DNA of 64,000 bases from Chryseobacterium sp. Leaf201 (GTDB taxonomy: Bacteria; Bacteroidota; Bacteroidia; Flavobacteriales; Weeksellaceae). Below, in pieces: positions 32,997 through 41,511 of the stretch (position 1 is its first letter; each line of letters begins with the position of its first letter). The notes under the pieces are model-generated. The model did no database searches. It saw only the letters and a list, made by a program, of their open reading frames with translations, and was not told the DNA's origin. The position numbers and the translations under genes are program-made. The stretch lies in assembly GCF_001421435.1 (NCBI RefSeq), contig NZ_LMKA01000053.1, forward strand, positions 1-64,000, read 5' to 3'.

Positions 32997-33944
32997 ATGA
33001 AATCATTAAAAGTCGTATTTTTAGGAACTCCTGAATTCGCCAAAACCGCACTGGAGGCCATCCACCAGTCCCACCATCAGGTGGTAGGTGTGGTAACCGT
33101 TGCCGATAAAGCAAGCGGACGCGGACAGAAAATTAATCAGTCACCGGTAAAAGTTTTTGCAACCGAAAATAACCTTCCTGTTTTTCAGCCCGAGAAATTG
33201 AGAAATCCTGAGTTTTTAGAAGACTTGCGGAAACTGGATGCTGATGTTTTCGTAGTGGTTGCTTTCAGAATGATGCCCAAAGTACTTTTTGAAATGCCTA
33301 AAATGGGGACTTTTAATCTTCATGCTTCCCTGCTCCCGGATTACCGGGGTGCCGCCCCGATTAATTATGCCGTAATCAACGGTGAAGAAAAAACAGGAGC
33401 CACAACCTTCTTTATCAATGAAAAAATAGACGAAGGAAATATTCTGTTACAGGAGGAATTAACCATTCTGCCCGATGAAAATGCAGGGAGCCTTCATGAC
33501 CGGTTAATGGAAATGGGTGCCAAGCTGGTGGTAAAAACGTTGAACGGATTAGCGGAAAACTCAATTACTGAAAAGCCTCAGCCTGATGTTGAGCATCCTA
33601 AAAATGCTTTTAAGATTTTTAAGGAAGATACAAGAATTGACTGGACCAAAACCTCAAAAGAAGTTCACCAGTTTATTCTGGGCATGTCCCCTTATCCTGC
33701 TGCTTTCACCACTTTAAAAATAGGAGAAGAAGAAAAAGGCTTGAAAATATTCGGCGGAAAGTTTGAAATTGCTCATCACGGAAAGCCTGTCGGAAGCTTA
33801 GAAATTTCAAAAAACGAATTTAAGATATTTACCAAAGACGGAATATATTTTCCTTTAGAACTGCAGTTGGAAGGTAAAAAAAGAATGAATATCAAAGATT
33901 TCCTTAACGGATTCAGAAATTTTGACGAAATAAAAATGGCCTGA
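32997..33944 (+). CDS. fmt: Methionyl-tRNA formyltransferase
   Basis: Fmt formylates initiator Met-tRNA. The N-terminal Rossmann domain starts KVVFLGTPEFAKTAL. The formyl-transferase signature is NLHASLLPDYRGAAPINYAVINGE (catalytic Asn, His and Asp region) near residues 108-131. A C-terminal OB-like domain ends the protein. Length 315 equals the E. coli enzyme. Its terminator overlaps the last codons and the stop. It may be leaderless, which is notable for a gene that itself serves initiation. Confidence 0.96.
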   Translation: MKSLKVVFLGTPEFAKTALEAIHQSHHQVVGVVTVADKASGRGQKINQSPVKVFATENNLPVFQPEKLRNPEFLEDLRKLDADVFVVVAFRMMPKVLFEMPKMGTFNLHASLLPDYRGAAPINYAVINGEEKTGATTFFINEKIDEGNILLQEELTILPDENAGSLHDRLMEMGAKLVVKTLNGLAENSITEKPQPDVEHPKNAFKIFKEDTRIDWTKTSKEVHQFILGMSPYPAAFTTLKIGEEEKGLKIFGGKFEIAHHGKPVGSLEISKNEFKIFTKDGIYFPLELQLEGKKRMNIKDFLNGFRNFDEIKMA

Positions 33945-33965
33945 TGTACTCAGGCCATTTTTTAT
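33934..33965 (+). terminator. Terminator of fmt, overlapping its stop codon
   Basis: An 11-bp perfect stem (33934-33944 with 33950-33960) has a 5-nt loop and is followed by T residues. The upstream arm includes the last three codons and the TGA stop of fmt (33942-33944). Confidence 0.85.
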
Positions 33966-34035
33966 GAATTTTTAATTGTGGTTTACTTTATAACAGATTC
34001 ACAATCTGAAATCCTCAGCAAAACACATTTGTATT

Positions 34036-35157
34036 TTACAGCTGTACCATTTCCGTCACCTCAACATCATAACCGCCTACCTGAGGCTTGATATCCGGGT
34101 TTTGGGTAATTACTTTAAACTTATTGATTCCGAGATTTTTCAGAATCTGTGTCCCGATCCCGTAATCCCTGTAATTGAAAGCGGCCGTTGGGTGTTTCTG
34201 CTGTCCGTCCTGATAGTTCAGGAACTGCTGCAGCTTTCTCAGTGTATTTTCAGAATTGGAAACGTTATTGATAAAAATAATGGCTCCTTTTCCGGCTTCA
34301 TTTACCATGCGGGTTACTTTTTCCAGCAATGGCTTTTCACCGTTGTTCAGCCTCGTCAGTACATCGAAATAAGAATCAGAAGACTGAACCCTAACCAGGA
34401 CAGGCTCATCAACAGCCCAAGTACCTTTCGTCAGTGCAAAATGGATCTGGTCATTGGAAGTTTCCCGGAATGCAAGGAAATCGTAATCACCATAAGCGGT
34501 TTTTACTTTTCTCTCTTCAATTCTTTCGATAAGGTTTCCTTTTTTAAGCTGATAATGAATCAGGTCTTCAATGGAAACAATCTTCATATTATGTTTCTGC
34601 GCAAATGCATACAGATCCGGTAAACGGGACATGGTACCGTCTTCGTTCATGATTTCACAGATCACCCCACCCTCTTTCAAACCTGCCAGACAAGTAAGGT
34701 CAATGGCTGCCTCGGTGTGTCCTGCTCTTTTCAGAACCCCGCCTTTTCTTGCACGAAGCGGGAAAATATGTCCCGGACGCATAAAATCGGTCGGCTTGGA
34801 ATTTTCATCCATCAAAGCAAGAATCGTTTTTGCCCTGTCTCCGGCAGAAATCCCTGTAGAAGTTCCGTTTCCGAGAAGGTCAACAGAGACCGTAAAAGCA
34901 GTTTCCTTAGGATCGCTGCTGCGGCTTACCATAACATCAAGTCCCAGTTCATCACATCTTTTTTCAGGAAGCGGCATACAGATCAGGCCTCTTCCGTGAA
35001 CGGCCATAAAATTGATCAGTTCAGGAGTTGTCAGTTCTGCTGCACACAGGAAATCACCTTCATTTTCCCTGTCTTCATCGTCTACCACTATGATTATTTT
35101 ACCATTTTTAAGGTCTTCGATAGCCTCCGGAATAGTATTTAATTTAATATCGGACAT
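34036..35157 (-). CDS. ribB: 3,4-dihydroxy-2-butanone-4-phosphate synthase with degenerate GTP cyclohydrolase II domain
   Basis: This 373-residue protein has the RibBA layout. The N-terminal half is an intact RibB: VDDEDRENEGDF, ICMPLPEKRCDELGL, GISAGDRAKTI, FPLRARKGGVLKRAGHTEA and CEIMNEDGTMSR. It makes the four-carbon riboflavin precursor from ribulose 5-phosphate. In the C-terminal half the GTP cyclohydrolase II zinc Cys cluster (SECLTGD...RCDC) reads SSDSYFDVLTRLNN. The RQEGRGIGL segment is also lost, while the DYGIGTQILKNLG helix remains. It is therefore probably inactive as RibA. The start is ATG 35157; the upstream in-frame TTG at 35178 lies in the -7 box. Confidence 0.88.
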   Translation of the reverse strand: MSDIKLNTIPEAIEDLKNGKIIIVVDDEDRENEGDFLCAAELTTPELINFMAVHGRGLICMPLPEKRCDELGLDVMVSRSSDPKETAFTVSVDLLGNGTSTGISAGDRAKTILALMDENSKPTDFMRPGHIFPLRARKGGVLKRAGHTEAAIDLTCLAGLKEGGVICEIMNEDGTMSRLPDLYAFAQKHNMKIVSIEDLIHYQLKKGNLIERIEERKVKTAYGDYDFLAFRETSNDQIHFALTKGTWAVDEPVLVRVQSSDSYFDVLTRLNNGEKPLLEKVTRMVNEAGKGAIIFINNVSNSENTLRKLQQFLNYQDGQQKHPTAAFNYRDYGIGTQILKNLGINKFKVITQNPDIKPQVGGYDVEVTEMVQL

Positions 35158-35175
35158 TTTTACTTTAAATTTCGG

Positions 35176-35206
35176 CAAAGATACTTATAAAAAAAGCATC
35201 TCCCAA
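35176..35206 (-). promoter_or_regulatory. Full promoter of ribB
   Basis: On the minus strand there is TTG (35206-35204), a 20-bp spacer and TATCTTTG (35183-35176), an excellent Bacteroidota -33/-7 pair. The start of transcription should be near 35170, 12-15 bp before the ATG. I see no FMN riboswitch. Confidence 0.75.
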
Positions 35207-35223
35207 TTTATATAAACGGTTTG

Positions 35224-36228
35224 TTACACGGTAACTAGAGAGTCTTTTGCTTTTCTGAAAATATGATAAGACTCCAGCCTTTTCTGATGATCGTAAATAT
35301 GGGAAGTGATCATCAGTTCATCTATATTAAATGCTGCCTGAAAACTTTCCAGCTTTTCCGCAATTTCTGCCTGGTCACCGATAAAAGTATACCTCAGCTT
35401 CTGCAGGACCATTGATTTTTCCATAAGTGACCAGATGTCATCCATATTTTCAACGGGCGGCGCAAACGGCTTCCTATCATTTCTTACGATATTGATGAAG
35501 GTCTGGAATAAAGTGGTTGATAATTTATGCGCTTCTTCCGAGGTTTCGGCAGCCACTCCGTTTACACAGGCAATAATATAAGGTTGATCTGCATATTTTG
35601 AGGGCTCGAAATTCTGTCGGTAAATATTGAATGCCATTTCCATCTGTTCCGGAGCAAAATGTCCCGCAAAAGCATATGGAAGCCCAAGTTCTGCAGCCAG
35701 GAAAGCACTGTCTGTACTGGAACCGAGAATATACAGCGGAATATCCAACCCTTCCCCGGGAATGGCGCGCACTAAAGCATCCGCATTATCCTTTGAAAAA
35801 TAAGTCTGCAATTCCAGGATCTGCCTCGGAAACTGCTGGTTGATGATGGCCGGGTTCCGTCCCAGTGCCTGAGCCGTCAGCCCGTCGGTTCCGGGTGCTC
35901 TTCCGAGGCCGAGGTCAATCCTTCCGGGAAAAAGCGATTCCAAAGTCCCGAACTGTTCCGCAATAACCAGTGAACTGTGGTTCGGAAGCATAATCCCGCC
36001 CGATCCTACTCGTATTTTTTTGGTTCCGTTGGCAATAAAACCGATCAGAACCGATGTGGCAGAACTGGCAATGCTTTCCATATTATGGTGTTCGGCAAGC
36101 CAGAACCTTTTATAGTCTAAATTCTCAGCATGGTTTGCTAAAGACAAACTGTCCTGAAAAGTATCGTGAATGGTTTTGTTCTGTTTTACAGGCGCAAGAT
36201 CCAGTACCGATATTTCAAAATTCTTCAT
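35224..36228 (-). CDS. LLM-class (luciferase-like) flavin-dependent oxidoreductase
   Basis: This 334-residue soluble enzyme belongs to the bacterial luciferase-like monooxygenase superfamily and uses FMN. Recognisable segments are the start EISVLDLAPVKQNKT, RFWLAEHHNMESIASSA, IRVGSGGIMLPNHS and FPGRIDLGLGRAPGTD, the pattern of the YhbW/MsnO8-type subgroup. The substrate is unknown. A -7 box lies 30 bp upstream of the ATG. It is next to ribB on the same strand but separated by its own promoter region. Confidence 0.85.
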   Translation of the reverse strand: MKNFEISVLDLAPVKQNKTIHDTFQDSLSLANHAENLDYKRFWLAEHHNMESIASSATSVLIGFIANGTKKIRVGSGGIMLPNHSSLVIAEQFGTLESLFPGRIDLGLGRAPGTDGLTAQALGRNPAIINQQFPRQILELQTYFSKDNADALVRAIPGEGLDIPLYILGSSTDSAFLAAELGLPYAFAGHFAPEQMEMAFNIYRQNFEPSKYADQPYIIACVNGVAAETSEEAHKLSTTLFQTFINIVRNDRKPFAPPVENMDDIWSLMEKSMVLQKLRYTFIGDQAEIAEKLESFQAAFNIDELMITSHIYDHQKRLESYHIFRKAKDSLVTV

Positions 36229-36257
36229 TATTTTAAATTTTAGTTTTTAAAACCAAA

Positions 36258-36265
36258 CAAATTTA
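36258..36265 (-). promoter_or_regulatory. -7 element of the LLM oxidoreductase gene (TAAATTTG)
   Basis: This is an exact TAnnTTTG match on the minus strand, 29 bp before the ATG at 36228. Confidence 0.5.
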
Positions 36266-36496
36266 AAGCTAATAATCTGCATTAGTTACTTTTTGTAATT
36301 GATAGGATTGATTGGTGTGGTGAGAGAAAAACTATGGGAATAAAATTGCTGTCTGATAATTTAACGGTACGTTATGAAGGACTTTTATATTTGAAACTTA
36401 TATTCTTTTCAAGATGAGATTATTAATATTAAAAATATGCACAGTTAAATAAAGGCATGGAATAAAGTCTTAATATTGCTGAACTAATTTCAAATC

Positions 36497-36964
36497 ATGG
36501 AATCAAAAATAATGTACATTGAAAATAAATCTTCCGGTCATCATGGCCCGGCATGGATTGGTTTTGTAGAGTTCTCAAAATCAGGACAAACAGTTTACTT
36601 TAACGGGAAAGCATTAAAAAAACTTAAAAATCCAGGAACCAGCGCCAATCATTTTGATATCGAAACCAGCGAAGAATATTGGGTTTCCGGCGTTAAAAAA
36701 AACGGAAAAGACCGTCATCAATCTGGCAGCGGAAAAATTATGATTGATAAAAATTCGATTGATGAGTATTTAAAACTGGTTGGTTTCAATAGTCTTGATG
36801 AAAAAAAATTCATCATAATTGAATTTACTGAAACTGACAAAAGCAGATTTTATGAAATTGAAAATGCAGAAACTGAATTCAGAGATGAAAGCCGGAATGC
36901 TACTTTTTGGGATAACAACAGACGAAAACTAATCTTAGATAATATCTTTTTACATACGATGTAA
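36497..36964 (+). CDS. Conserved hypothetical protein
   Basis: This 155-residue soluble protein starts MESKIMYIENKSSGHHGPAWIGFVEFSKSG and contains SEEYWVSGVKKNGKDRH. Homologues with the same MYIExKxxG...IGxVxFSKxG...EEYWxSGxKKxGxD pattern are frequent in Bacteroidota and Proteobacteria. They are sometimes misnamed 1-deoxyxylulose-5-phosphate synthase, which this sequence does not resemble. There is no catalytic motif that I can identify. A gene fragment follows directly. Confidence 0.65.
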   Translation: MESKIMYIENKSSGHHGPAWIGFVEFSKSGQTVYFNGKALKKLKNPGTSANHFDIETSEEYWVSGVKKNGKDRHQSGSGKIMIDKNSIDEYLKLVGFNSLDEKKFIIIEFTETDKSRFYEIENAETEFRDESRNATFWDNNRRKLILDNIFLHTM

Positions 36965-37071
36965 AAAGAGGTACAAAACATACAGAAGAAACCTTTACTA
37001 TGGAAAAGAACGAGAATGGAGATATAAAAATCGTAGGGTACAGAGTTAATCAGAATTTACTGAATAAATAA
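36943..37071 (+). pseudogene. Possible gene remnant, NTF2-like C-terminus
   Basis: An open frame overlapping the end of the previous gene in another frame reads ...HTEETFTMEKNENGDIKIVGYRVNQNLLNK and stops at 37069-37071. The ETFxMEKNENGxxKIVGYRV segment looks like the last strands of an NTF2-like (SnoaL/DUF4019-type) exported protein, but no upstream part is present. It is read as a decayed fragment. A 23-codon ORF from ATG 37000 is the alternative. Confidence 0.35.
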
Positions 37072-37074
37072 AAC

Positions 37075-37113
37075 AAAAAAGGTTTAGTAATTGTTAATTA
37101 TTAAACCTTTTTC
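37075..37113. terminator. Bidirectional terminator downstream of the helicase gene
   Basis: AAAAAGGTTTA...TAAACCTTTTT forms a stem of at least 11 bp with a 15-nt loop that can extend with weaker pairs. It is flanked by A and T tracts between convergent genes. Confidence 0.8.
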
Positions 37114-37115
37114 AA

Positions 37116-39242
37116 CTATTTTACTTTCTCCTTCTGATAATTAAAATGATTAATCAAAATCCGGATTTCATTAAACTCAAAATCATTGGGCAATACACTT
37201 TTCCATTCGGTTAAGGTCTCTTTAGGATCTTTATGGAACAGTTCTTCAAAAGCTTTGATCTTATCTGAAGTAATCACTCTTGAAATATCCAGTAAGCCCT
37301 GTTCCGCAAATTTAGCCAGATGGCCGATGACCGTTTCTTTTACCAGGCCTCGTTCCAATGCAATTTCTGAAATGGTTTTTCCCTGCTCAAACAGCTGAAA
37401 AGTAAGGACCTGGGACGGCACTTTTGCAATTTTCATGCTGACTTCCTTATTGTTTTTTTCTTCCAGAAGCTTGGTTTCCAGCAGATGGATCTCCTTCAGA
37501 CTGTTCAGGTATTCTTCAATATCTTCCAGCCATACCCGGAATTCCTCATTGTACTGCTTCAGCCCTTTTGAGCCTTTGATCTCTGCATAAAATTCTTTCA
37601 GCGGACTGAATACTTTATCCCTTACCTCGGTAAAAAAGAAATTAACGGCTCCTTTAGATTTATTTTCAATATCAGACCACTCTTCCTTCTTCTCAATAAA
37701 GAGATTCACCTTTTGGGAAATGACCCTTTCTAATTTTTCAAAGATTTTTCCGAGGTTGACGATTTCAGGTTTCAGCTGAACATACAACTGCTTTGTTTTT
37801 AAATGATCAATATTTTTTGTAACAAGAGAAAGGCTATTCCAGTCTTCCACTTCTTTTAAAAGCCATTGGGAATCTATGGTACGAAGCACTTTCCTGATGC
37901 TGTAGTCGTACTTTTCCTGATTTAAAATGGATTCCACATTATCATTCGCATGGGTTTCTCCCTGGAATTTTAGAATCCGGTTGTCCTTGAATATAACCTC
38001 AGGCGTTATTTTAGACTTCAAAACAATGCCTTCTAAGGTCCGGCAACGTGACAGTGCCACATACACCTGGCCTGCCGTAAAGCTTTTCCCGGCATCAATA
38101 ATAACCCGGTCAAATGTCAGACCCTGGCTTTTATGGATGGTCACCGCCCAGGCAAGTTTAATCGGAAACTGCTCAAAGCTTCCGAGCACTTCTTCTTTGA
38201 TATTTTTATCGGTATCCAGGAAATATTTTTTCTGTTCCCAGACTTCTCTTTTTACCGTGATTTCCTTTTCGCTTCCGTCGAGGATTACTTTGATCTCATT
38301 TTCATCCAAAGCAGAAATTTCTCCCAGCTTTCCGTTAAAATATCTTTTTTCCCCGGAAATATCATTCCGGATAAACATAATCTGCGCCCCGATCTTCAGG
38401 TCCAGGAACTGTTCATTCGGAAACTGGTTTTCCTTGAACTCCCCGAAAAGCTTGGCTTCATAGGTCTTGGGGCTCACTTTAATCTGATCCAGCTTCTCTT
38501 GGTTGATATCATCCGCCATTTTATTGTGAGAACACAGATAAACGTAAGGCTCTTCTTTAGAATTAAAGTCCGGATCATATCTTTCATTCAGATGATCAAA
38601 ATTGATATTGGCAACATCCCCATCACGGATGGCATTCAGTATTGCTAAAAAGTTCTCATCAGACTGCCGGTAGACTTTTGTCAGTTCTATCGTAATCAAC
38701 GGGATTTCCTTGATGGCATGGCTGTCAAAAAAGAACGGAGAGTTATAATACATTCTTAAAATATGCTCGTCCCTCACCACCGGCGGAAGCTGGTACAGAT
38801 CCCCGATGAAAAGCATCTGAACCCCTCCGAACCGCTGATTATTCCTCCGGATGAACCGCAGTGAAAAATCCATCATATCCAGAACGTCTGCCCGCAGCAT
38901 GGAAACCTCATCAATAATCACCACTTCCACTTCACGGAGAAGCTTGAGTTTATCTTTCCGGTATTTGAAATGCGGCATCAGATCAGCGATGTTATTGGCC
39001 ATGCTGGTGTCTATCCTTTCGGTAGTTGGTAAAAAAGTACGCAACGGCAGCCCAAACATTGAATGGATGGTAACGCCTCCCGCATTGATTGCGGCAATTC
39101 CCGTCGGAGCTACAACAATGTGTTTTTTCCTTGTCCGTTTTACAAAATCATTCAGGAATGTCGTTTTTCCGGTTCCTGCTTTTCCCGTTAAAAATATGCT
39201 CCGGTTGGTATGCTCTATTAAGTCAAAAAAATGATTGTTCAT
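37116..39242 (-). CDS. Pif1/RecD-like SF1B helicase with C-terminal helix-turn-helix domain
   Basis: This protein has about 708 residues from ATG 39242 (MNNHFFDLIEHTNRSIFLTGKAGTGKTTFL). Helicase motifs are GKAGTGKTTF (I), APTGIAA (Ia), VVIIDEVSML (II), GDLYQLPPV (III), the Q/R-containing TKVYRQ and the TIHKSQGLTFDRVIID/ALSRCR motifs V-VI near residue 370. The region after residue 430 is charged and coiled. The end contains a wHTH-like domain (GKTISEIALERGLVKETVIGHLAKF), similar to the C-terminal HTH of RecQ-type proteins. It is presumably a 5'-3' DNA helicase in genome maintenance. The TTG upstream (39251) lies in the -7 box. Confidence 0.85.
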   Translation of the reverse strand: MNNHFFDLIEHTNRSIFLTGKAGTGKTTFLNDFVKRTRKKHIVVAPTGIAAINAGGVTIHSMFGLPLRTFLPTTERIDTSMANNIADLMPHFKYRKDKLKLLREVEVVIIDEVSMLRADVLDMMDFSLRFIRRNNQRFGGVQMLFIGDLYQLPPVVRDEHILRMYYNSPFFFDSHAIKEIPLITIELTKVYRQSDENFLAILNAIRDGDVANINFDHLNERYDPDFNSKEEPYVYLCSHNKMADDINQEKLDQIKVSPKTYEAKLFGEFKENQFPNEQFLDLKIGAQIMFIRNDISGEKRYFNGKLGEISALDENEIKVILDGSEKEITVKREVWEQKKYFLDTDKNIKEEVLGSFEQFPIKLAWAVTIHKSQGLTFDRVIIDAGKSFTAGQVYVALSRCRTLEGIVLKSKITPEVIFKDNRILKFQGETHANDNVESILNQEKYDYSIRKVLRTIDSQWLLKEVEDWNSLSLVTKNIDHLKTKQLYVQLKPEIVNLGKIFEKLERVISQKVNLFIEKKEEWSDIENKSKGAVNFFFTEVRDKVFSPLKEFYAEIKGSKGLKQYNEEFRVWLEDIEEYLNSLKEIHLLETKLLEEKNNKEVSMKIAKVPSQVLTFQLFEQGKTISEIALERGLVKETVIGHLAKFAEQGLLDISRVITSDKIKAFEELFHKDPKETLTEWKSVLPNDFEFNEIRILINHFNYQKEKVK

Positions 39243-39248
39243 CGCTGT

Positions 39249-39256
39249 CAAAAATA
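39249..39256 (-). promoter_or_regulatory. -7 element of the helicase gene (TATTTTTG)
   Basis: This is an exact TAnnTTTG match on the minus strand, with 6 nt between the box and ATG 39242. It predicts a leaderless transcript. Confidence 0.6.
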
Positions 39257-39331
39257 CGAAAATGAAATGTAAATTTTTGCCTTGGCATACGTTTTGAAAA
39301 CACTTCCGCGTAACAAGAGAAAAAATACGAT

Positions 39332-39760
39332 ATGAAAATCCCTGTACTGGCCGTATGTCTGGCCCTTTTTATGGCTTCGTGTACTTCAACAAAAAATATG
39401 GATGCCAACCTTCCGAAAGATGTTTCGGAAAGGCCTCTTGATGAAAACAGCCAGAAATATGAGCAGGCCCAGCTGGATCAGCTGAAAAACTCAATCCAGT
39501 CTGAAATTTCAAAAGAGAAATGTACCGATGCCAATGAATGGACTTTTGCCCCGATGGGCGCCAAAGCCTGCGGCGGACCACAGTTCTATATTGCCTATCC
39601 TAAAAAAATGGAAACAGCCATTCTTGCCAGGATCAATGATTACACGGAGAAAGTGAAAGCGTTCAACCAGAAATACGGACTTGTTTCTGACTGTATGATG
39701 ATTGTTGCTCCTACCTCTGTTAAATGTGTTGACGGAAAGGCAGAACTGGTTAATTCGTAA
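39332..39760 (+). CDS. Lipoprotein of unknown function
   Basis: This is a 142-residue precursor with a lipoprotein signal (VLAVCLALFMASC, Cys17). The mature protein has a charged helix (EQAQLDQLKNSIQSEISKEKC) and four further Cys (EKC, KAC, SDC, VKC) that may pair in disulfides. The motif EWTFAPMGAKACGGPQFYIAYPKKM is conserved-looking, but I cannot attach a function. It is divergent from the helicase gene and ends at a strong terminator. Confidence 0.65.
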   Translation: MKIPVLAVCLALFMASCTSTKNMDANLPKDVSERPLDENSQKYEQAQLDQLKNSIQSEISKEKCTDANEWTFAPMGAKACGGPQFYIAYPKKMETAILARINDYTEKVKAFNQKYGLVSDCMMIVAPTSVKCVDGKAELVNS

Positions 39761-39796
39761 TGCAATAGTAATTGATTCATTTCATTTTCATGATAC

Positions 39797-39835
39797 AAAA
39801 ATACCGCTTTATCGAGCTGATAAAGCGGTATTTTT
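39797..39835. terminator. Bidirectional terminator
   Basis: A perfect 17-bp stem (39797-39813 with 39819-39835), starting and ending with A5/T5, lies between the convergent lipoprotein and carbonic anhydrase genes. Confidence 0.9.
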
Positions 39836-39889
39836 GATTGCCGTCAATAGGTGGCAAGTCAATATTTAACTTTCAACAGGTTTTACATT

Positions 39890-40402
39890 TTATTTATACC
39901 ATGAAGAATATTTTACGTAATTATCAGCAATCCTGTTTACTTCCCCTTCAAGCAGCTGCGCATTGATATCCTTAAGCTTTCTTGCCGGCACGCCGCCCCA
40001 GACTTCCCCGGATTTGATGTGTGTACCCTGCGTTACCACAGAACCGGCTCCGACAATGGAATTCTCTTCTACCAGACAGTCGTCCATCACAATAGATCCC
40101 ATCCCGATCAGTACATTATCATGAATGGTACATCCGTGAACAATTGCGTTATGGCCGATTGATACATTATTCCCGATATTCAGAGGGTGTTTCTGATAGG
40201 TGCAGTGCAGCATGGCATTATCCTGAACATTAACCTTATCTCCCATTTTAATATAATGAACATCGCCTCTTATGACCGCATTATACCAAATGCTGCAGTC
40301 TTTTCCCATCGTAACATCCCCGATTACGGTTGCCGTTTCAGCCAAAAATGTATTTTCCCCGATCTGTGGTGCTTTCCCTAAAAGTTCTTTTATCAGTGCC
40401 AT
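39890..40402 (-). CDS. Gamma-carbonic anhydrase family protein
   Basis: This 170-residue left-handed beta-helix protein is of the YrdA/CaiE/PaaY type. Hexapeptide repeats run through the whole chain. The metal ligands of the gamma class are visible as His in NAMLHCTY and two His in SIGHNAIVHGCTI. It is probably a trimeric zinc or iron carbonic anhydrase, although many family members show little activity in vitro. It is monocistronic and shares a terminator region with the lipoprotein gene. Confidence 0.88.
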   Translation of the reverse strand: MALIKELLGKAPQIGENTFLAETATVIGDVTMGKDCSIWYNAVIRGDVHYIKMGDKVNVQDNAMLHCTYQKHPLNIGNNVSIGHNAIVHGCTIHDNVLIGMGSIVMDDCLVEENSIVGAGSVVTQGTHIKSGEVWGGVPARKLKDINAQLLEGEVNRIADNYVKYSSWYK

Positions 40403-40523
40403 AAGTCTTGATTTGATTATTTCAAATGAGCCGTGAAAAAAATTAAATTCTGCTTCATCGTTTTAAATGATACCGATAGCAAAAATCTAACTTCGATCTT
40501 CGGGCTCCTAATTTCTAATTGCG

Positions 40524-40531
40524 TATTTTTG
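40524..40531 (+). promoter_or_regulatory. -7 element of the nfu-like gene (TATTTTTG)
   Basis: This is an exact TAnnTTTG match, 21 bp before ATG 40553. Confidence 0.55.
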
Positions 40532-40552
40532 TAACTCAAATTTAAAGAAAAA

Positions 40553-41431
40553 ATGCGTACGATACTTATAGAGCCAACCGAAAACCCGAAAGTGATGAAA
40601 TTTGTCGCGGATTACAATTTAATCCCGGGATCTTTGGAGCTGGACAGAAATTCAGATATCTCGGAAATTCCTATGGCACAGGAGCTTTTCAATTATCCGT
40701 TTGTGGAAAGAGTTTTCATTACGGCTAATTTTGTAGCGGTTGCCAAACAGGATACGATAGAATGGGAACATGTGGCAGAAAGCCTTAAAAATGTAATTGA
40801 AGACGAATTGCTGGCCAACCCGAGGATTTACCTGCAGAAGAAAAAAGAAATGTATGAAATCTACTCGGAAATGACCCCGAACCCGAATGTAATGAAGTTT
40901 GTTTCCAACAAACTGCTTCTTGAAGGTTTTGTGGAAGTAAAATCAAGAGAGCAGGCAGATGGCGTTCCTTTGGCACAGGCTATTTTCAAGGAATTTGATT
41001 TTGTTAAGGAAGTTTTTATTTCCGATAATTTCGTGGCGGTAACCAAAGATACGTCTGTAGAATGGCATCAGGTAATGATGACCGTTCGTGCACTGATCGC
41101 TGAATACCTGCAGAACGGAGGCGAAATTTCCACTGTTGAATCCCAGAAGCATGAAAACCCTGTAGAAAAAATCATCAACAGAGACTATACGGATGACGAA
41201 CAGAAAATCTCTGATATTTTAAATGAATATGTGGCACCGGCTGTGGAGAATGACGGCGGAAAGATTTCTCTGATGGAATATGACCAGGAGAGCAAAACTG
41301 CCCGGATGCTTCTTCAGGGAGCCTGTTCAGGATGCCCGAGCTCAACGGCCACCCTTAAAAACGGAATTGAAAATATTTTAAAACAATTCGTTCCTGACCT
41401 GGTAGAAAGAGTGGAGGCCGTTAACGGATAA
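40553..41431 (+). CDS. NifU family Fe-S scaffold with two Nfu_N domains
   Basis: This 292-residue protein has a duplicated N-terminal Nfu_N domain (ENPKVMKFVADYNLIPGSLE... and NPNVMKFVSNKLLLEGFVE..., each followed by a ...VFIxxNFVAVxK strand) and a C-terminal NifU domain. The cluster-binding CxxC is in GACSGCPSSTATLKNGIE. The protein likely carries a [4Fe-4S] cluster to target enzymes; NadA, encoded in this window, is one possible target. The double Nfu_N layout is typical of Bacteroidota. Confidence 0.9.
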   Translation: MRTILIEPTENPKVMKFVADYNLIPGSLELDRNSDISEIPMAQELFNYPFVERVFITANFVAVAKQDTIEWEHVAESLKNVIEDELLANPRIYLQKKKEMYEIYSEMTPNPNVMKFVSNKLLLEGFVEVKSREQADGVPLAQAIFKEFDFVKEVFISDNFVAVTKDTSVEWHQVMMTVRALIAEYLQNGGEISTVESQKHENPVEKIINRDYTDDEQKISDILNEYVAPAVENDGGKISLMEYDQESKTARMLLQGACSGCPSSTATLKNGIENILKQFVPDLVERVEAVNG

Positions 41432-41511
41432 AACATTAGCAATAAGTGGTGGGTAATAAGTGATTTGTATGCAGATTATTTATTATCCGTTACCCATTAC
41501 CCATTAGATAT
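41432..41511. repeat. Intergenic element with imperfect inverted repeat
   Basis: The segment TGGTGGGTAATAAGTG near the left and TTACCCATTACCCATTAG near the right are imperfectly complementary. The element fills the nfu-hemH gap. It is similar in kind to the inverted repeat between yicC and gmk. Confidence 0.4.

Noticed and set aside
35155..35178. Upstream in-frame TTG starts for ribB and, likewise, for the genes at 4465, 11188, 21947, 39242 and 46468
   Set aside because: In each case the TTG is part of a perfect TAnnTTTG promoter box, so it cannot lie within the translated message.
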